Position numbers and translations under genes: made by a program. A DNA stretch of 64,000 bases from Bacteroidota bacterium (GTDB lineage Bacteria > Bacteroidota > Bacteroidia > Bacteroidales > JAAUTT01): the NCBI GenBank assembly GCA_021779665.1, contig JAJYAG010000006.1, positions 1-64,000 of the forward strand. The letters run 5' to 3'. Shown piece after piece: positions 16,681 through 26,051 of the stretch; within the stretch, counting starts at the first letter, position 1; each line of letters opens with the position of its first letter. Below the pieces are notes generated by a model. The model was not told the DNA's origin. It did no database searches and saw only the letters and a program-made list of their open reading frames with translations.

Positions 16681-17481
16681 TTATGATGGCTTTACTTTTG
16701 TTACAAGTTTATAAAATAACCAAGGGATATACCGCTTAAAATACACCATAAGTAATTCTTTACCTGCAATATAAACAATTTTCCGTTTCCGTTCAATAGC
16801 TTTGAGAATTAAATTGGCACATTTCTCCGGAGTAATTCCCTTTTTTATATCATGATCCATAATACCGTGCGCAACCCCCGAGCTTGTAATAGCATTCAGG
16901 CTCACATTTGTATTTACGCGACCGGGACAAACAATGGTAACATCAATTCCGGAGGGATGAAGTTCTGCCCACAGTGTTTCGTAAAATCCATTCATGGCGT
17001 GTTTCGCAGCCGCGTAGGCTGACCGGAGCGGAAAACCAAACAATCCCGTAATACTACTTATTACCACAATGTGGCCACTACCATTTTTTACCATTCCGGG
17101 CAAAACTGCTTTAGTTAAAATAACCCCGCTAAAAAAATCGGTTTCCATAACTTTCCTGTCAATTTCAACCGGAGTTTCCAAAACAAAGGAACGCTGGCTG
17201 ATTCCGCCATTATTGATAAGCATGTCCACCTTATCAAACTTCGAAACCACAAGTTTGGCGGTAGCTTCCACATCGGCCGGATTGGAAAGATCCATAGGAA
17301 ATACATAGGCCTGACTTCCACAACTTATGCATTCTCCGGCTACTTTTTCAAGTTCATCCTTCCGCCGCGACGAAAGAATAAGCACCGTTTCGTGCCCGGC
17401 AAACATCAATGCCAAGGCTCTGCCAATTCCTGAGGAGGCTCCGGTGATCCAGATGGTTTTTCCTGAAAATTTCGTTTTCAT
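16681..17481 (-). CDS. short-chain dehydrogenase/reductase
   Basis: 266 residues from the ATG at 17481, which lies one base past the stop of the upstream acyltransferase gene; ATG codons at 17490 and 17511 inside that gene are alternatives. Classical SDR motifs are present: cofactor loop ITGASSGIGRA, NNGGIS (in place of NNAG), the catalytic serine in VVISSITG, and SAYAAAKHAMNGF (YxxxK). It is an NAD(P)-dependent oxidoreductase of unknown substrate. A hydrophobic C-terminus (VYFKRYIPWLFYKLV) suggests membrane association, in keeping with the DHRS7B-like branch of the family that handles lipids. The flanking acyltransferase fits a lipid substrate. Confidence 0.88.
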   Translation of the reverse strand: MKTKFSGKTIWITGASSGIGRALALMFAGHETVLILSSRRKDELEKVAGECISCGSQAYVFPMDLSNPADVEATAKLVVSKFDKVDMLINNGGISQRSFVLETPVEIDRKVMETDFFSGVILTKAVLPGMVKNGSGHIVVISSITGLFGFPLRSAYAAAKHAMNGFYETLWAELHPSGIDVTIVCPGRVNTNVSLNAITSSGVAHGIMDHDIKKGITPEKCANLILKAIERKRKIVYIAGKELLMVYFKRYIPWLFYKLVTKVKPS

Positions 17482-17482
17482 C

Positions 17483-18817
17483 TTATGCATTTTTTCGGGA
17501 AAGCCATTCAATTATTTCCTCATAAAGCGATTGTGCATTTTTCAATGCCCGGTCATTTCTTCTTTTAAGCAAAAGATACCGAAGCTTGAACGGAGCTTTT
17601 GTTATTGAATCCCAATAATCAAAACTCATGATGCCAAAAATGGGCATTGTGAGCAACAAAATGACTTTTAAAAAAATGCTGAAAGGTATGATCAGAACTA
17701 TCAGGTACCACAGCAGATAACTTACAAAGCTGATTACAAAACGCATTGAACTTACAAATTGTTTGTCCTTAACTTTATTTGAATAAAATTCGGAAACAAA
17801 ATAAGGAACAGCATGGAAGAAGGCGGCAAACATAAATATTGGAAAGAAAATTACGTACCGGAAAATATCAGAAATCCATTCAGTGGCTTTCACCGGTGGT
17901 TTCCAGGAAAATATCCAAGGACTGATTTTTAGCTGACGCGAAGCATAAATTAAAGCATTTATCTGTTTTTTCAAATTTCTAAGCTCATCAGGATTTTGTT
18001 GCTCCAAAGCGACCAGCTTATCGGTTAAAACTTTATTTTCCTTGAATTTATCACAAAAATCCTCATGATTTTCCCTGTTATGATAGGCTAGCAATTCCTT
18101 AGCCGCATAAATGGTTTCGTAAAATTCGTCGGTATCGATATTAATCATAACCGACTTAAGCTCTTCTGCCAGACGGCTTCTTATCGACTGAAGCCCTTTG
18201 GCAGCATTCTCCTTATATTCGGCTAAAAATTCCTTAACTTCAACTGGTTTACCGAAATTAACAGTCATGCTTCCGCGAAAACCCTGGTAGGTGCTGAAAT
18301 CCAAACCTACAGGAACAATTTTAATGGAAGCTTCGTTGCCTAATAACTCCTGCGCCTGGATAGCCAGCCGGGCTACTCCTTTCTTGAGTGGTCGCAATCT
18401 CCTCTGCTCGCCATGGTTACCTTCGGGCATAATTCCAACTGCGCCATTATGTTTCAGAACCTGAAATGCCATCTCGAAACTTTCGTCGTTATTCGAAAGC
18501 GACTCAATACCATCGCGGATGCGATAGACTGGAATAATTTTCAGGAAAGTAAGAATTTTCTTAACCTTTTCCTGTTTAAAGATATCGGCGCGGGCCATGA
18601 AAACAGGCTGCCGGCTGGTGGTATAAATTATAGCAAGTGCATCCATCAGCGCATTCTGATGGTTGGGAGTAAAAATCACAGGACCTTCAGCAGGAATATT
18701 GTGCGTATTCATGAGGCATATTTCCTCATAATAAACCGAATGATACCACGATGTTATTCTTTTAAGAATATCATAAGGCTTTGAGTGCGAGTACAAATGG
18801 TCAGCGTTCATTTTCAT
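17483..18817 (-). CDS. lysophospholipid acyltransferase-fold membrane protein (GPAT-like)
   Basis: 444 residues. The N-terminal half is a PlsC-type acyltransferase: NHQNALMD, which spaces the catalytic His and Asp by five residues rather than four, PVFMARADIF, and IMPEGNHGEQRRLRPLKKG. The C-terminal half has a helical linker (200-300) and three or four membrane spans (about 320-415). This two-part layout is seen in the Gpt2/Sct1-like group of acyltransferases, which can acylate glycerol 3-phosphate or related acceptors. It overlaps nothing but is one base from the SDR start downstream and 33 bases from the BASS transporter upstream, so it sits in one transcription unit with them. Confidence 0.82.
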   Translation of the reverse strand: MKMNADHLYSHSKPYDILKRITSWYHSVYYEEICLMNTHNIPAEGPVIFTPNHQNALMDALAIIYTTSRQPVFMARADIFKQEKVKKILTFLKIIPVYRIRDGIESLSNNDESFEMAFQVLKHNGAVGIMPEGNHGEQRRLRPLKKGVARLAIQAQELLGNEASIKIVPVGLDFSTYQGFRGSMTVNFGKPVEVKEFLAEYKENAAKGLQSIRSRLAEELKSVMINIDTDEFYETIYAAKELLAYHNRENHEDFCDKFKENKVLTDKLVALEQQNPDELRNLKKQINALIYASRQLKISPWIFSWKPPVKATEWISDIFRYVIFFPIFMFAAFFHAVPYFVSEFYSNKVKDKQFVSSMRFVISFVSYLLWYLIVLIIPFSIFLKVILLLTMPIFGIMSFDYWDSITKAPFKLRYLLLKRRNDRALKNAQSLYEEIIEWLSRKNA

Positions 18818-18850
18818 TGATGTAAAAGCCGTGTTGACGGTGTGAATATA

Positions 18851-19783
18851 TTAAACTTCAACGGTTTTTTCTTTTAACTTTTTCGAATAGTAAGTAGCTA
18901 AGCCCATTCCGGCAATTATATGCCAGATCCCCCACCAGGCAGCAATGAAAGCCATTCCTCCTAAACCATTGAAAAGATTAGGATTAAAGATTAAAACCAA
19001 TGCTAGCCCTGAATTATGAATACCCGACTCAATACCTATCGTTTTTACATCCGTAGTTCCAAGACGAAAAAGTTTAGCAGTATAATGCCCGGTTAAAAAT
19101 GCCGATGTGTTCTGAATCAGAACGATCAGGAAAATTAAATGTATGTACCTTAAAAAATAACTGAAATTGGCCGCCAAAGCAGCAAACACAAAAATTGCAA
19201 ATACAATCAGTGAAAAAATTCGCATGGGTTTGTTCAGCTTTTGTGCAATCTCCGGGAACTTCCAGGCGACAAACATTCCGAGAGCCAAAGGAATTCCCAG
19301 AAGTACAAAAACAGTTTTAATCATTTCCCAGGCATCAATTGAAATAGGAATAAGCAGATGCGATGCTTCAGAGTATAAACTTCCGTAAAGGGCAAAATTG
19401 AAAGGAGTCATTACCACGGCAACAATGGTAGAAATTGCGGTTAACGATACCGAAAGTTCAACATTGCCTTTAGCCATGAGCGAAAGAAAATTGGAGATAT
19501 TACCACCGGGACAGGCAGCAACTAAAATCATCCCAAGAGCAATAGACGGTGTAGGATGTAACAAAAGAACCAAAAGGAAAGTAACCGCCGGAACAAGAAT
19601 ATGCTGAGCAAGAAAACCAACCAACACTGGTCGGGGGTTGGTAGCTATTATCTTAAAATTTACCGGCTTAATCTCTAAAGCAACACCAAACATTATCAGC
19701 GCCAGAATTATATTCAAAAACAGAAATCCATCCCCGCTAAAGTTAAGCCTGATCCCATCCAGTACCTGAAGCCCTTCACCCAT
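18851..19783 (-). CDS. bile acid:sodium symporter (BASS) family transporter
   Basis: 310 residues with nine to ten transmembrane helices. The family signatures are visible: ACPGGNISNFLSLMAKGNVELSVSL, which contains the discontinuous helix with sodium-site residues, and GIESGIHNSGLAL in the second half. Members import organic anions with Na+, including bile acids, pantoate and keto acids. The cargo cannot be inferred. It is the first gene of the run that continues with the acyltransferase, SDR and VOC genes on the minus strand. Confidence 0.9.
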   Translation of the reverse strand: MGEGLQVLDGIRLNFSGDGFLFLNIILALIMFGVALEIKPVNFKIIATNPRPVLVGFLAQHILVPAVTFLLVLLLHPTPSIALGMILVAACPGGNISNFLSLMAKGNVELSVSLTAISTIVAVVMTPFNFALYGSLYSEASHLLIPISIDAWEMIKTVFVLLGIPLALGMFVAWKFPEIAQKLNKPMRIFSLIVFAIFVFAALAANFSYFLRYIHLIFLIVLIQNTSAFLTGHYTAKLFRLGTTDVKTIGIESGIHNSGLALVLIFNPNLFNGLGGMAFIAAWWGIWHIIAGMGLATYYSKKLKEKTVEV

Positions 19784-20002
19784 ATCTAATTAAATAAATA
19801 GAATTTACAAAAAAACGTGATACAAACCGCTAAGATATAAAAATAACTTATTGCCAATTACCATTGTTTAATGCTGCCATGAATAGCAATACACCGCAAT
19901 TTTATCACAAATAAAACTGACAAAACACTTTATCTGTAATGGTATTTTTCACATATTAACCGGATATAAATTTTTTTTGTTCTTTTGTCCAAAATATATT
20001 CA

Positions 20003-20746
20003 ATGACAACAATCGTTAAAGTTATTGCCATACCGCTAACAGTTTTCTTTTATATCGTTTTTGGCTTATTATTGGTTATTTTTCATGCGATTCAGGTTTT
20101 AGCGCTTCACCTGGGAGGATACCATGCACACAAAAAATCAGTCGACATCCTCAATTATTGCATTATAAAGTGCTTTTACCTTGTAGGGGCAAGGGTGAAA
20201 TTCAATGGTTTTGAAAAACTTCCTGAAAGCCGGCCTTTGATTATAGTTTCGAATCACCAGAGTCAATGGGACATTCCTCCTGTAGTCTGGGGTTTCCGGA
20301 AACATCATCCCAAGTTTATCTCGAAAATTGAGCTGGCCAAAAATATTCCAAGCATATCCTACAATCTCCGGCATGGCGGCTCAGCATTGATCGACAGGAA
20401 AAACGGATCGCAAGCCATACGTGAGCTTATTAAACTTGGCGAAAAGATTGAGAAGAATAATTATGCCGTTTGCATTTATCCGGAAGGTACAAGAAGTGCC
20501 GATGGCAAAATGAAGAAATTTCAGCCCGGCGGAATTAAAACGCTGTTAAAAGCTGCACCATCGGCTGTAATTGTACCTTTTGTAATTGATGGTAATTATA
20601 AACTGCAGGCAAATAAATCATGGATCATAAATCCTGGTGTAAAGCTTACCTATACAGTCCTCGACCCAATTGAACCGGGGATGATTCCGGCTGAAGAGCT
20701 TGTAGAAAAAACAGAGGAAGCTATAAGAAAATTTTTAAATCAATAA
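20003..20746 (+). CDS. 1-acyl-sn-glycerol-3-phosphate acyltransferase
   Basis: 247 residues from the ATG at 20003; a TTG 18 bases upstream is a less likely start. An N-terminal membrane span (about 3-30) leads into the acyltransferase domain with NHQSQWD (HX4D), ALIDRKNGSQA, and ICIYPEGTR-type block III (CIYPEGTRSADGKMKKFQPGG), then VIVPFVIDGNYK. It probably completes phosphatidic acid synthesis, or acylates another lysolipid. The gene is divergent from the BASS run and is followed by a strong terminator at 20875. Confidence 0.87.
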   Translation: MTTIVKVIAIPLTVFFYIVFGLLLVIFHAIQVLALHLGGYHAHKKSVDILNYCIIKCFYLVGARVKFNGFEKLPESRPLIIVSNHQSQWDIPPVVWGFRKHHPKFISKIELAKNIPSISYNLRHGGSALIDRKNGSQAIRELIKLGEKIEKNNYAVCIYPEGTRSADGKMKKFQPGGIKTLLKAAPSAVIVPFVIDGNYKLQANKSWIINPGVKLTYTVLDPIEPGMIPAEELVEKTEEAIRKFLNQ

Positions 20747-20874
20747 AAAATCTTCTGAAAAACGTAACCTCATTGGAAAAGCGACGTATCACGCAGTATT
20801 AAAACGAATTTTTCAACATAACAATATTTTTACCCGGGCAACCGGAACCGAATTTAATCGACAACACCTAGCAC

Positions 20875-20908
20875 AAAGCCGGACATCAAACTCCGGCTTT
20901 TTCTTTTT
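20875..20908 (+). terminator. Rho-independent terminator after the acyltransferase gene
   Basis: AAAGCCGGA (20875-20883) and TCCGGCTTT (20892-20900) form a perfect nine-pair stem with an eight-base loop, followed by TTCTTTTT. Confidence 0.9.
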
Positions 20909-20963
20909 AATCATTTCTTAACTCCGATGATCAGTTTACCCGTTAAACGTTTCAATTTTATTA

Positions 20964-20971
20964 TAATTTTG
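20964..20971 (+). promoter_or_regulatory. TAnnTTTG-type -7 element before the DUF3078 gene
   Basis: TAATTTTG fits the Bacteroidota -7 consensus TAnnTTTG. It lies about 70 bases before the start codon. No convincing TTG at the -33 spacing is visible, so the assignment is tentative. Confidence 0.35.
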
Positions 20972-21043
20972 TTTTGCATCGAATAACTCTAACTCTTAAT
21001 CTCACAGTTGAACTAATTCAACGCGTTGAAATTTTTATTAAGG

Positions 21044-22000
21044 ATGAAAAAAACGGCTTTACTTTTCTTAGCAACTTTAATAATGAGTTCTGTTTACGGT
21101 CAGGTGGTAGAACCCGACAAGAAGCAACAGATAGACTCGGTAAGATACTGGCAATATGGAGGCGTGGTAATGTTGAACTTCGGACAAACAGCGCTGTCGA
21201 ACTGGGCTGCAGGGGGCGAAAACTCACAATCGGGAAACAGCTTTTTTAACTTTTTTGCAAACTACAAAAAAAAGAATATCACCTGGGATAATACCATAGA
21301 CCTGGGATATGGGATGCTCCGCCAAAATGAGCAAAACCGCAAAACCGACGACAAGATCGATTTTTCTACAAAGTTTGGTATGGCAGCATCAAAAAAATGG
21401 TATTACTCGGCACTATTCAGTTTCAAATCGCAATTCACTAATGGTTATAAATACCCCAACGATACCACCCGAATTAAAATATCGGAGTTTCTGGCTCCTG
21501 CTTATATTGTAACTGCAATAGGTATGGACTATAAGCCGGCCAAGTTTTTCACGGCCTTTATTTCGCCACTTACAGGTAAGATAACAGTTGTGGCAAACGA
21601 CTCACTGGCCGATCTCGGAGCCTTTGGGGTCGAAGCAGCCAAGTACGATCCGGTATCAAAAGAAAAAATTTCCAACGGGAAAAACATTCGCGAAGAATTG
21701 GGAGGGTATTGTAAAATAGCTTTTCAAAAAGACATTATGAAAAACGTAAACCTCTCGACTAAAATAGATCTTTTCTCGAATTATGTAAAAAGACCAGAAA
21801 ATGTAGATGTAAACTGGCAGGTACTGATTTCGATGAAAATCAACAAATTTATCAGCGCATCTTTGTCAACGCATTTGATTTATGACGAGGATACCAGGAT
21901 AAAAAACAAAGTCACTAAAGAATTAGAACCTCCAAAAGTTCAGTTTAAAGAGATCCTTGGTGTTGGATTTTCCTATAAATTTGGGAAAAATGGGAAATAA
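21044..22000 (+). CDS. DUF3078 outer-membrane protein
   Basis: 318 residues. The ATG at 21044 follows AAGG and begins a proper signal peptide (MKKTALLFLATLIMSSVYGQ); a TTG 18 bases upstream is not needed. The mature protein matches DUF3078: WQYGGVVMLNFGQTALSNWAAGGENS, a Trp/Asn-rich block, then NTIDLGYGMLRQNEQNRKTDD and many amphipathic strands ending in LGVGFSYKFGKN, as in a beta-barrel. The family is confined largely to Bacteroidota and has no assigned function. The protein is expected in the outer membrane. Confidence 0.88.
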   Translation: MKKTALLFLATLIMSSVYGQVVEPDKKQQIDSVRYWQYGGVVMLNFGQTALSNWAAGGENSQSGNSFFNFFANYKKKNITWDNTIDLGYGMLRQNEQNRKTDDKIDFSTKFGMAASKKWYYSALFSFKSQFTNGYKYPNDTTRIKISEFLAPAYIVTAIGMDYKPAKFFTAFISPLTGKITVVANDSLADLGAFGVEAAKYDPVSKEKISNGKNIREELGGYCKIAFQKDIMKNVNLSTKIDLFSNYVKRPENVDVNWQVLISMKINKFISASLSTHLIYDEDTRIKNKVTKELEPPKVQFKEILGVGFSYKFGKNGK

Positions 22001-22105
22001 TAAAGGATAAATGTTTTTAAACTTTTTTGTTGTAAATTTCTTCGTAAAAATATTCTGAAAATTTCAGAGCACATTTTTCCCCATAATAACCTAAAACTTT
22101 AAACC

Positions 22106-22504
22106 ATGTCAGTCCTAAAAGAATTTAAGGAGTTTGCAATGCGCGGCAATGTAATCGACCTCGCTATTGGTATTGTGATTGGAGCCGCCTTTGGTAAAAT
22201 TGTAACATCTCTGGTTGCCGATGTTATAATGCCGCCGCTCGGACTTCTGATTGGCGGAGTCAACTTCACCGATCTGAAAATTGTAATGAAAGCCGCTGTT
22301 GGAGAAACTCCTGCTGTAACTTTAAACTACGGCAATTTCCTTCAGGTAATTTTCGATTTTATCATCGTGGCTTTTGCTATCTTCTTACTTATCAAGGGTA
22401 TTAACCGGTTTAAGAAAAAAGAAGAAGCCAAACCGGCTGCACCCGCAACTCCCTCGAACGAAGAAAAACTTCTGATGGAAATTCGCGACTTACTAAAGAA
22501 ATAA
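22106..22504 (+). CDS. mscL: large-conductance mechanosensitive channel
   Basis: 132 residues, normal length for MscL. The N-terminal amphipathic helix and first transmembrane helix read [19 protein letters not shown] and [22 protein letters not shown], the most conserved part of the family. The second helix ([25 protein letters not shown]) leads into the charged cytoplasmic bundle ending [14 protein letters not shown]. It forms a pentameric tension-gated pore protecting against hypo-osmotic shock. The gene appears monocistronic. Confidence 0.97.
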   Translation: MSVLKEFKEFAMRGNVIDLAIGIVIGAAFGKIVTSLVADVIMPPLGLLIGGVNFTDLKIVMKAAVGETPAVTLNYGNFLQVIFDFIIVAFAIFLLIKGINRFKKKEEAKPAAPATPSNEEKLLMEIRDLLKK

Positions 22505-22536
22505 ATTCGAAGCTGAGTAACTTTGCAATTCAGCCA

Positions 22537-22573
22537 ATAACCGGAGGTTTGGACAAGTTCAGCCTCCGGTTAT
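22537..22573 (+). terminator. hairpin after mscL
   Basis: ATAACCGGAGG (22537-22547) and CCTCCGGTTAT (22563-22573) form an 11-pair perfect stem with a 15-base loop, 33 bases after the mscL stop. No T tract follows, so it may stabilise a 3' end rather than terminate on its own. Confidence 0.6.
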
Positions 22574-22608
22574 CACATCCACTCAGTAAAAAATAAAACA
22601 CTACTAAC

Positions 22609-23466
22609 ATGAAAGTATTACTTACCTCATTAATTCTTTGCTTCTGCTTCTTCGCAAGCGGTCAAAAAGCAAATCTTCCATTTTATTTTGAAGAACTAAC
22701 ATCCCCTCAGTTTGAGGAAGCCCTGAAACTTTCTTCAAAAACTGTTATTATCCCGATGGGAATTCTTGAAAAGCATGGTCCTCATTTACCTGTTGGTACT
22801 GATATTCTGGAATCGCGCGAACTTACCCGACGTGCTGTTTCGAAAGAATATGCTGTGGTTTTTCCTCCGTATTATTTGGGCCAGATTTATGAAGCGAAAC
22901 ATCAACCCGGAGTTATTGCCTACAGCAATAAATTAATATGGGATATGCTTCAGGAAACATGCGACGAACTTGGACGTAACGGCTTCGAGAAGATAATTCT
23001 TGTAAACGGCCATGGCGGCAACAACAGCTTTTTACCTTTCTTTTGCCAGTCGCAGCTTGCCAGTAAGAAAAACTATGCTGTATTCCTTTTTTCGCCCGAT
23101 GAAAGTGCCGAATACAATAAAAAAATTATGGAAATGAGAAAGTCGAAAGGTCCCGACCAACATGCAGGAGAAACGGAGACATCGACTATGCTGACCCACC
23201 GGCCGGACCTGGTACATCTGGAAGCTGCGGAAAGCCAGAGCGGAGCCGACCAAAACAGGCTCTCGCTGCCATACGCATATACAGGAATATGGTGGTATGC
23301 AAAGTTTCCAAATCATTACTCGGGTAACGGAAAAGTCGCCACAAAAGAGCTGGGCGAATACATTTACCAGTATAATACCGATCAGCTCATAAAGATGATT
23401 CAGGCAGTTAAGGCCGATACAAAAACCCTGATGCTGCAGAATGAGTTTTACGAAAAAGCCAGATAG
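22609..23466 (+). CDS. exported creatininase-family amidohydrolase
   Basis: 285 residues with a signal peptide (MKVLLTSLILCFCFFASGQ), so the protein is periplasmic or secreted. Creatininase-family metal-binding motifs are present: IIPMGILEKHGPHLPVGTD (Glu, His and Asp ligands), LVNGHGGNNSF, and DQHAGETETS with the catalytic His/Glu. The family hydrolyses cyclic amides or ureido bonds (creatinine, N-formyl intermediates, mycofactocin peptide). The substrate is unknown here. An exported version is less usual than the cytoplasmic ones. No neighbouring gene explains the role. Confidence 0.87.
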   Translation: MKVLLTSLILCFCFFASGQKANLPFYFEELTSPQFEEALKLSSKTVIIPMGILEKHGPHLPVGTDILESRELTRRAVSKEYAVVFPPYYLGQIYEAKHQPGVIAYSNKLIWDMLQETCDELGRNGFEKIILVNGHGGNNSFLPFFCQSQLASKKNYAVFLFSPDESAEYNKKIMEMRKSKGPDQHAGETETSTMLTHRPDLVHLEAAESQSGADQNRLSLPYAYTGIWWYAKFPNHYSGNGKVATKELGEYIYQYNTDQLIKMIQAVKADTKTLMLQNEFYEKAR

Positions 23467-23619
23467 CTCCCCAACGGTTTTTTGTTGTTATTGTTTATTA
23501 AATTGAAATTGGTAATTTGTCCAATGAAGTAATTTTTGCGAGCATGAAAAGGTTTCTGTTTTTTGTGGCATGCTTCATGCCTTTATATCTTTCGGTAGTA
23601 AACATTAAATAACTTAACT

Positions 23620-24936
23620 ATGCCACTACTTTCTATTGCCTTAGGGATTATTGTAATACTTTTTCTTGTTTCGAAACTCAGGTGGAATATTTTCATTGCC
23701 CTGCTGGTATCGTCGTTTGTTGTTGGCGCATTTAACGGCATGAATGTTAATGATATCCTCAAGTCGGTTTTATTTGGAATTGGCGAAACTACCGGAAAAA
23801 TAGTGCTGATAATTGTTTTTGGGGCCATGCTGGGCAAACTCATAGAAGAAAGCGGAGCCGCGCATACAATTACATACTGGTTCATTTCCATTTTTGGCGA
23901 GAAACGACTGCCACTTGCTTTAATACTTACAGGTTTTGCCATTGGATTACCCATGATTTATAATGCCAGTTTTCTTGTATTGATACCCTTGGTTTATACT
24001 TTTGCGTCTACAACAAAATTCCCATTACTCTACCTGGGAATCCCGCTATGTGCAACCATGTCGGTTGCGCATGGATATTTGCCCCCTCACCCTGCTCCAA
24101 CAGCGGTGGCAGCCATGCTGAAAGCCGATGTGAATCTCACTTTATTATATGGTATAATCATCGGTATACCGGCAATTCTGATGGGAGGTCCATTTTTAGC
24201 ACGGTTTTTCAAAAACTCAAATGCCCAACCTCCTGCCGAGCTTTTCACACGCCGGGAATTTGCAAAATCCGACCTGCCAAAAATCGGAGTTAGCTTATTC
24301 ACAGTACTTATTCCTATTATTTTAATGGTTGCAGGTGCCATTTACAATATATCTTTCGGCACCGAGGGCAGAACTGCCGCTTTCTTCAATTTCATAAGTG
24401 ATCCGAATTTTGCTTTATTCTTTGCCGTGATTGTTGGAATCTACACACTAGGAGCACGGAAAGGCAGAAAAATGGATAGTGTTATGAAAAGCCTCACAAA
24501 CTCCGTAGGCAGTGTTTCTCTCATAATTCTGATAATTGCAGCAGGCGGTGCTTTCAAACAGGTACTTGTTGATAGCGGCGTTGGAAAATACATAGAAACA
24601 GTTGCTACTAATATGCATGCATCTCCTCTCCTTCTTGCCTGGGGCACAGCAGCACTGCTAAGGCTTGCTTTCGGATCAGCTACCGTTGCCACCATTACCG
24701 CTGCCGGTATGATGGCTCCCATAGTTGCAGGTACCGGTATTTCTCCCGAACTTGTTGTTCTGGCCACAGGATCAGGGAGTTTAATGTTCTCTCATTTCAA
24801 TGATACCGGTTTCTGGATGTTCAAGGAATATTTCAACCTTTCAATAAAACAAACCTTTATGAGCTGGACAGTTATGGAATGTATTGTAAGTACAGCAGGT
24901 TTACTGGGAGTATTAGCTCTTGACCTTTTAATTTAA
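23620..24936 (+). CDS. gluconate:H+ symporter family permease (GntP)
   Basis: 438 residues with about 12 hydrophobic segments. Typical GntP features include GIGETTGKIVLIIVFGAMLGKLIEESGAA near the N-terminus, PPHPAPTAVA, and the C-terminal LRLAFGSATVATITAAGMMAPIV plus FSHFNDTGFWMFKEYFNL, which are conserved across the family. Substrates of the family are gluconate, D-serine and other small hydroxy acids. No gluconate kinase or dehydratase is adjacent, so the substrate stays open. Confidence 0.93.
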   Translation: MPLLSIALGIIVILFLVSKLRWNIFIALLVSSFVVGAFNGMNVNDILKSVLFGIGETTGKIVLIIVFGAMLGKLIEESGAAHTITYWFISIFGEKRLPLALILTGFAIGLPMIYNASFLVLIPLVYTFASTTKFPLLYLGIPLCATMSVAHGYLPPHPAPTAVAAMLKADVNLTLLYGIIIGIPAILMGGPFLARFFKNSNAQPPAELFTRREFAKSDLPKIGVSLFTVLIPIILMVAGAIYNISFGTEGRTAAFFNFISDPNFALFFAVIVGIYTLGARKGRKMDSVMKSLTNSVGSVSLIILIIAAGGAFKQVLVDSGVGKYIETVATNMHASPLLLAWGTAALLRLAFGSATVATITAAGMMAPIVAGTGISPELVVLATGSGSLMFSHFNDTGFWMFKEYFNLSIKQTFMSWTVMECIVSTAGLLGVLALDLLI

Positions 24937-24942
24937 ACGCAA

Positions 24943-24990
24943 CAACATGACTCAGGAAATCCGCAGCAACAACGTTCAATAGTCATGTTG
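24943..24990 (+). terminator. inverted repeat after the GntP gene
   Basis: CAACATGACT (24943-24952) and AGTCATGTTG (24981-24990) are a perfect ten-base inverted repeat beginning a few bases after the stop codon. An overlapping ACTCAGG/CCTGAGT pair (second arm about 25012) allows an alternative fold. No T tract follows. Confidence 0.45.
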
Positions 24991-25069
24991 GAATTTGTTC
25001 ATAAGTTACGCCTGAGTGACAAAATAAAAATTATGCTATTTTTACCGCAATTAACAAAACCAAAAAACC

Positions 25070-25495
25070 ATGCGTTACCTATTATTATCAATGCTGTCGT
25101 TGCTCGCTTTATCCACTTTAAAGGCCAACGACAGAGAACTCTTCAATTACAATAAAGCCAGGATTGAAAATTCGTTAAACGATTTGAACCAAATTGAGAA
25201 AATTGTTAATGACCATCCGGATATGGAAGCCGACGATCTGGTAAAAAGCGGCATTGTTGAAGAAAGTTCGATTTCGTTTATAAACTCCCCCTTAAGCTTA
25301 AATGGGGAACCGCCGTTAGGTATTCCTTCCTTTTTCTGGGGCTGTATCTTTGGTGTTGCAGGAATGATCGTTGTTTTAATCATGACCGATAAAGATAAAA
25401 ATGAGATAAAGCAGGCCCTATATGGATGTATAACAACATACATAGCAATTGCTCTGATTTACACTTTCATCATTTTAGAGAGCGGAGGCTTATAA
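25070..25495 (+). CDS. small exported membrane protein, tandem paralogue 1
   Basis: 141 residues: signal peptide (MRYLLLSMLSLLALSTLKA), a charged region with ELFNYNKARIENSLNDLNQIEKIVNDHP, then GEPPLGIPSFFWGCIFG leading into a membrane span, a polar DKDKNEIKQALYGC turn and a second span. The next gene encodes a clear paralogue with the same order of elements. Cysteines at WGC and YGC are conserved in both copies. I do not recognise a named family. The mature N-terminus should lie in the periplasm with the two spans in the inner membrane. Confidence 0.78.
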   Translation: MRYLLLSMLSLLALSTLKANDRELFNYNKARIENSLNDLNQIEKIVNDHPDMEADDLVKSGIVEESSISFINSPLSLNGEPPLGIPSFFWGCIFGVAGMIVVLIMTDKDKNEIKQALYGCITTYIAIALIYTFIILESGGL

Positions 25496-25588
25496 AATAA
25501 TACCAGAATACTTGGATTTTTAAACAAACATAGTATCTTTAAGCTTTAATTGTTATTTGCTTTACTAACCAGTAAAATTTTATTTTTT

Positions 25589-26029
25589 ATGAAAAAACTC
25601 TTACTTGTTATTTGCGTTTCTGTTTTTGCCTTTGGTTCGGCTTTAGCGAAAGATGCCGAGCTGTTCTCTTATGACAAGGCTAAAGTTAATCAGGCTGTAT
25701 CTGACATGAGCCGGGTTGAACAAATGGTTAACCAAAACCCTAACATTTCTGGTGATGAATTGATGGCTCAGGGTAAACTTGATGCTTCATTTGAAGCTAA
25801 TGCCACTAGTCCTTTCTCAGTTATGGGCGAACCTCCTCTTGGAATTCCTTCATTCTTATGGGGCTGTATCCTTGGTTGGGTTGGTTTATTAATTGTTTAT
25901 CTTGTTTCTGAAGACAAAGACGAAACCAAGAAAGCCCTTTGGGGTTGCGTTACCTCAACAATCGTGGGTATTGTTTTCTATTTTGCTTTTTGGGGTGCTC
26001 TTTTTGCAAGCGCTTCTTCTGGTATCTAG
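25589..26029 (+). CDS. small exported membrane protein, tandem paralogue 2
   Basis: 146 residues from the ATG at 25589, which opens a good signal peptide (MKKLLLVICVSVFAFGSALA); an earlier in-frame start adds an unlikely leader. Shared with the upstream copy are ELFSYDKAKVNQAVSDMSRVEQMVNQNP, GEPPLGIPSFLWGCILG and the EDKDETKKALWGC turn between two membrane spans. The two copies have diverged considerably, so the duplication is old. A strong terminator follows, which separates the pair from the yidD operon downstream. The function is unknown. Confidence 0.8.
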   Translation: MKKLLLVICVSVFAFGSALAKDAELFSYDKAKVNQAVSDMSRVEQMVNQNPNISGDELMAQGKLDASFEANATSPFSVMGEPPLGIPSFLWGCILGWVGLLIVYLVSEDKDETKKALWGCVTSTIVGIVFYFAFWGALFASASSGI

Positions 26030-26051
26030 AAAAAAATCAAAAAAGAAATCA

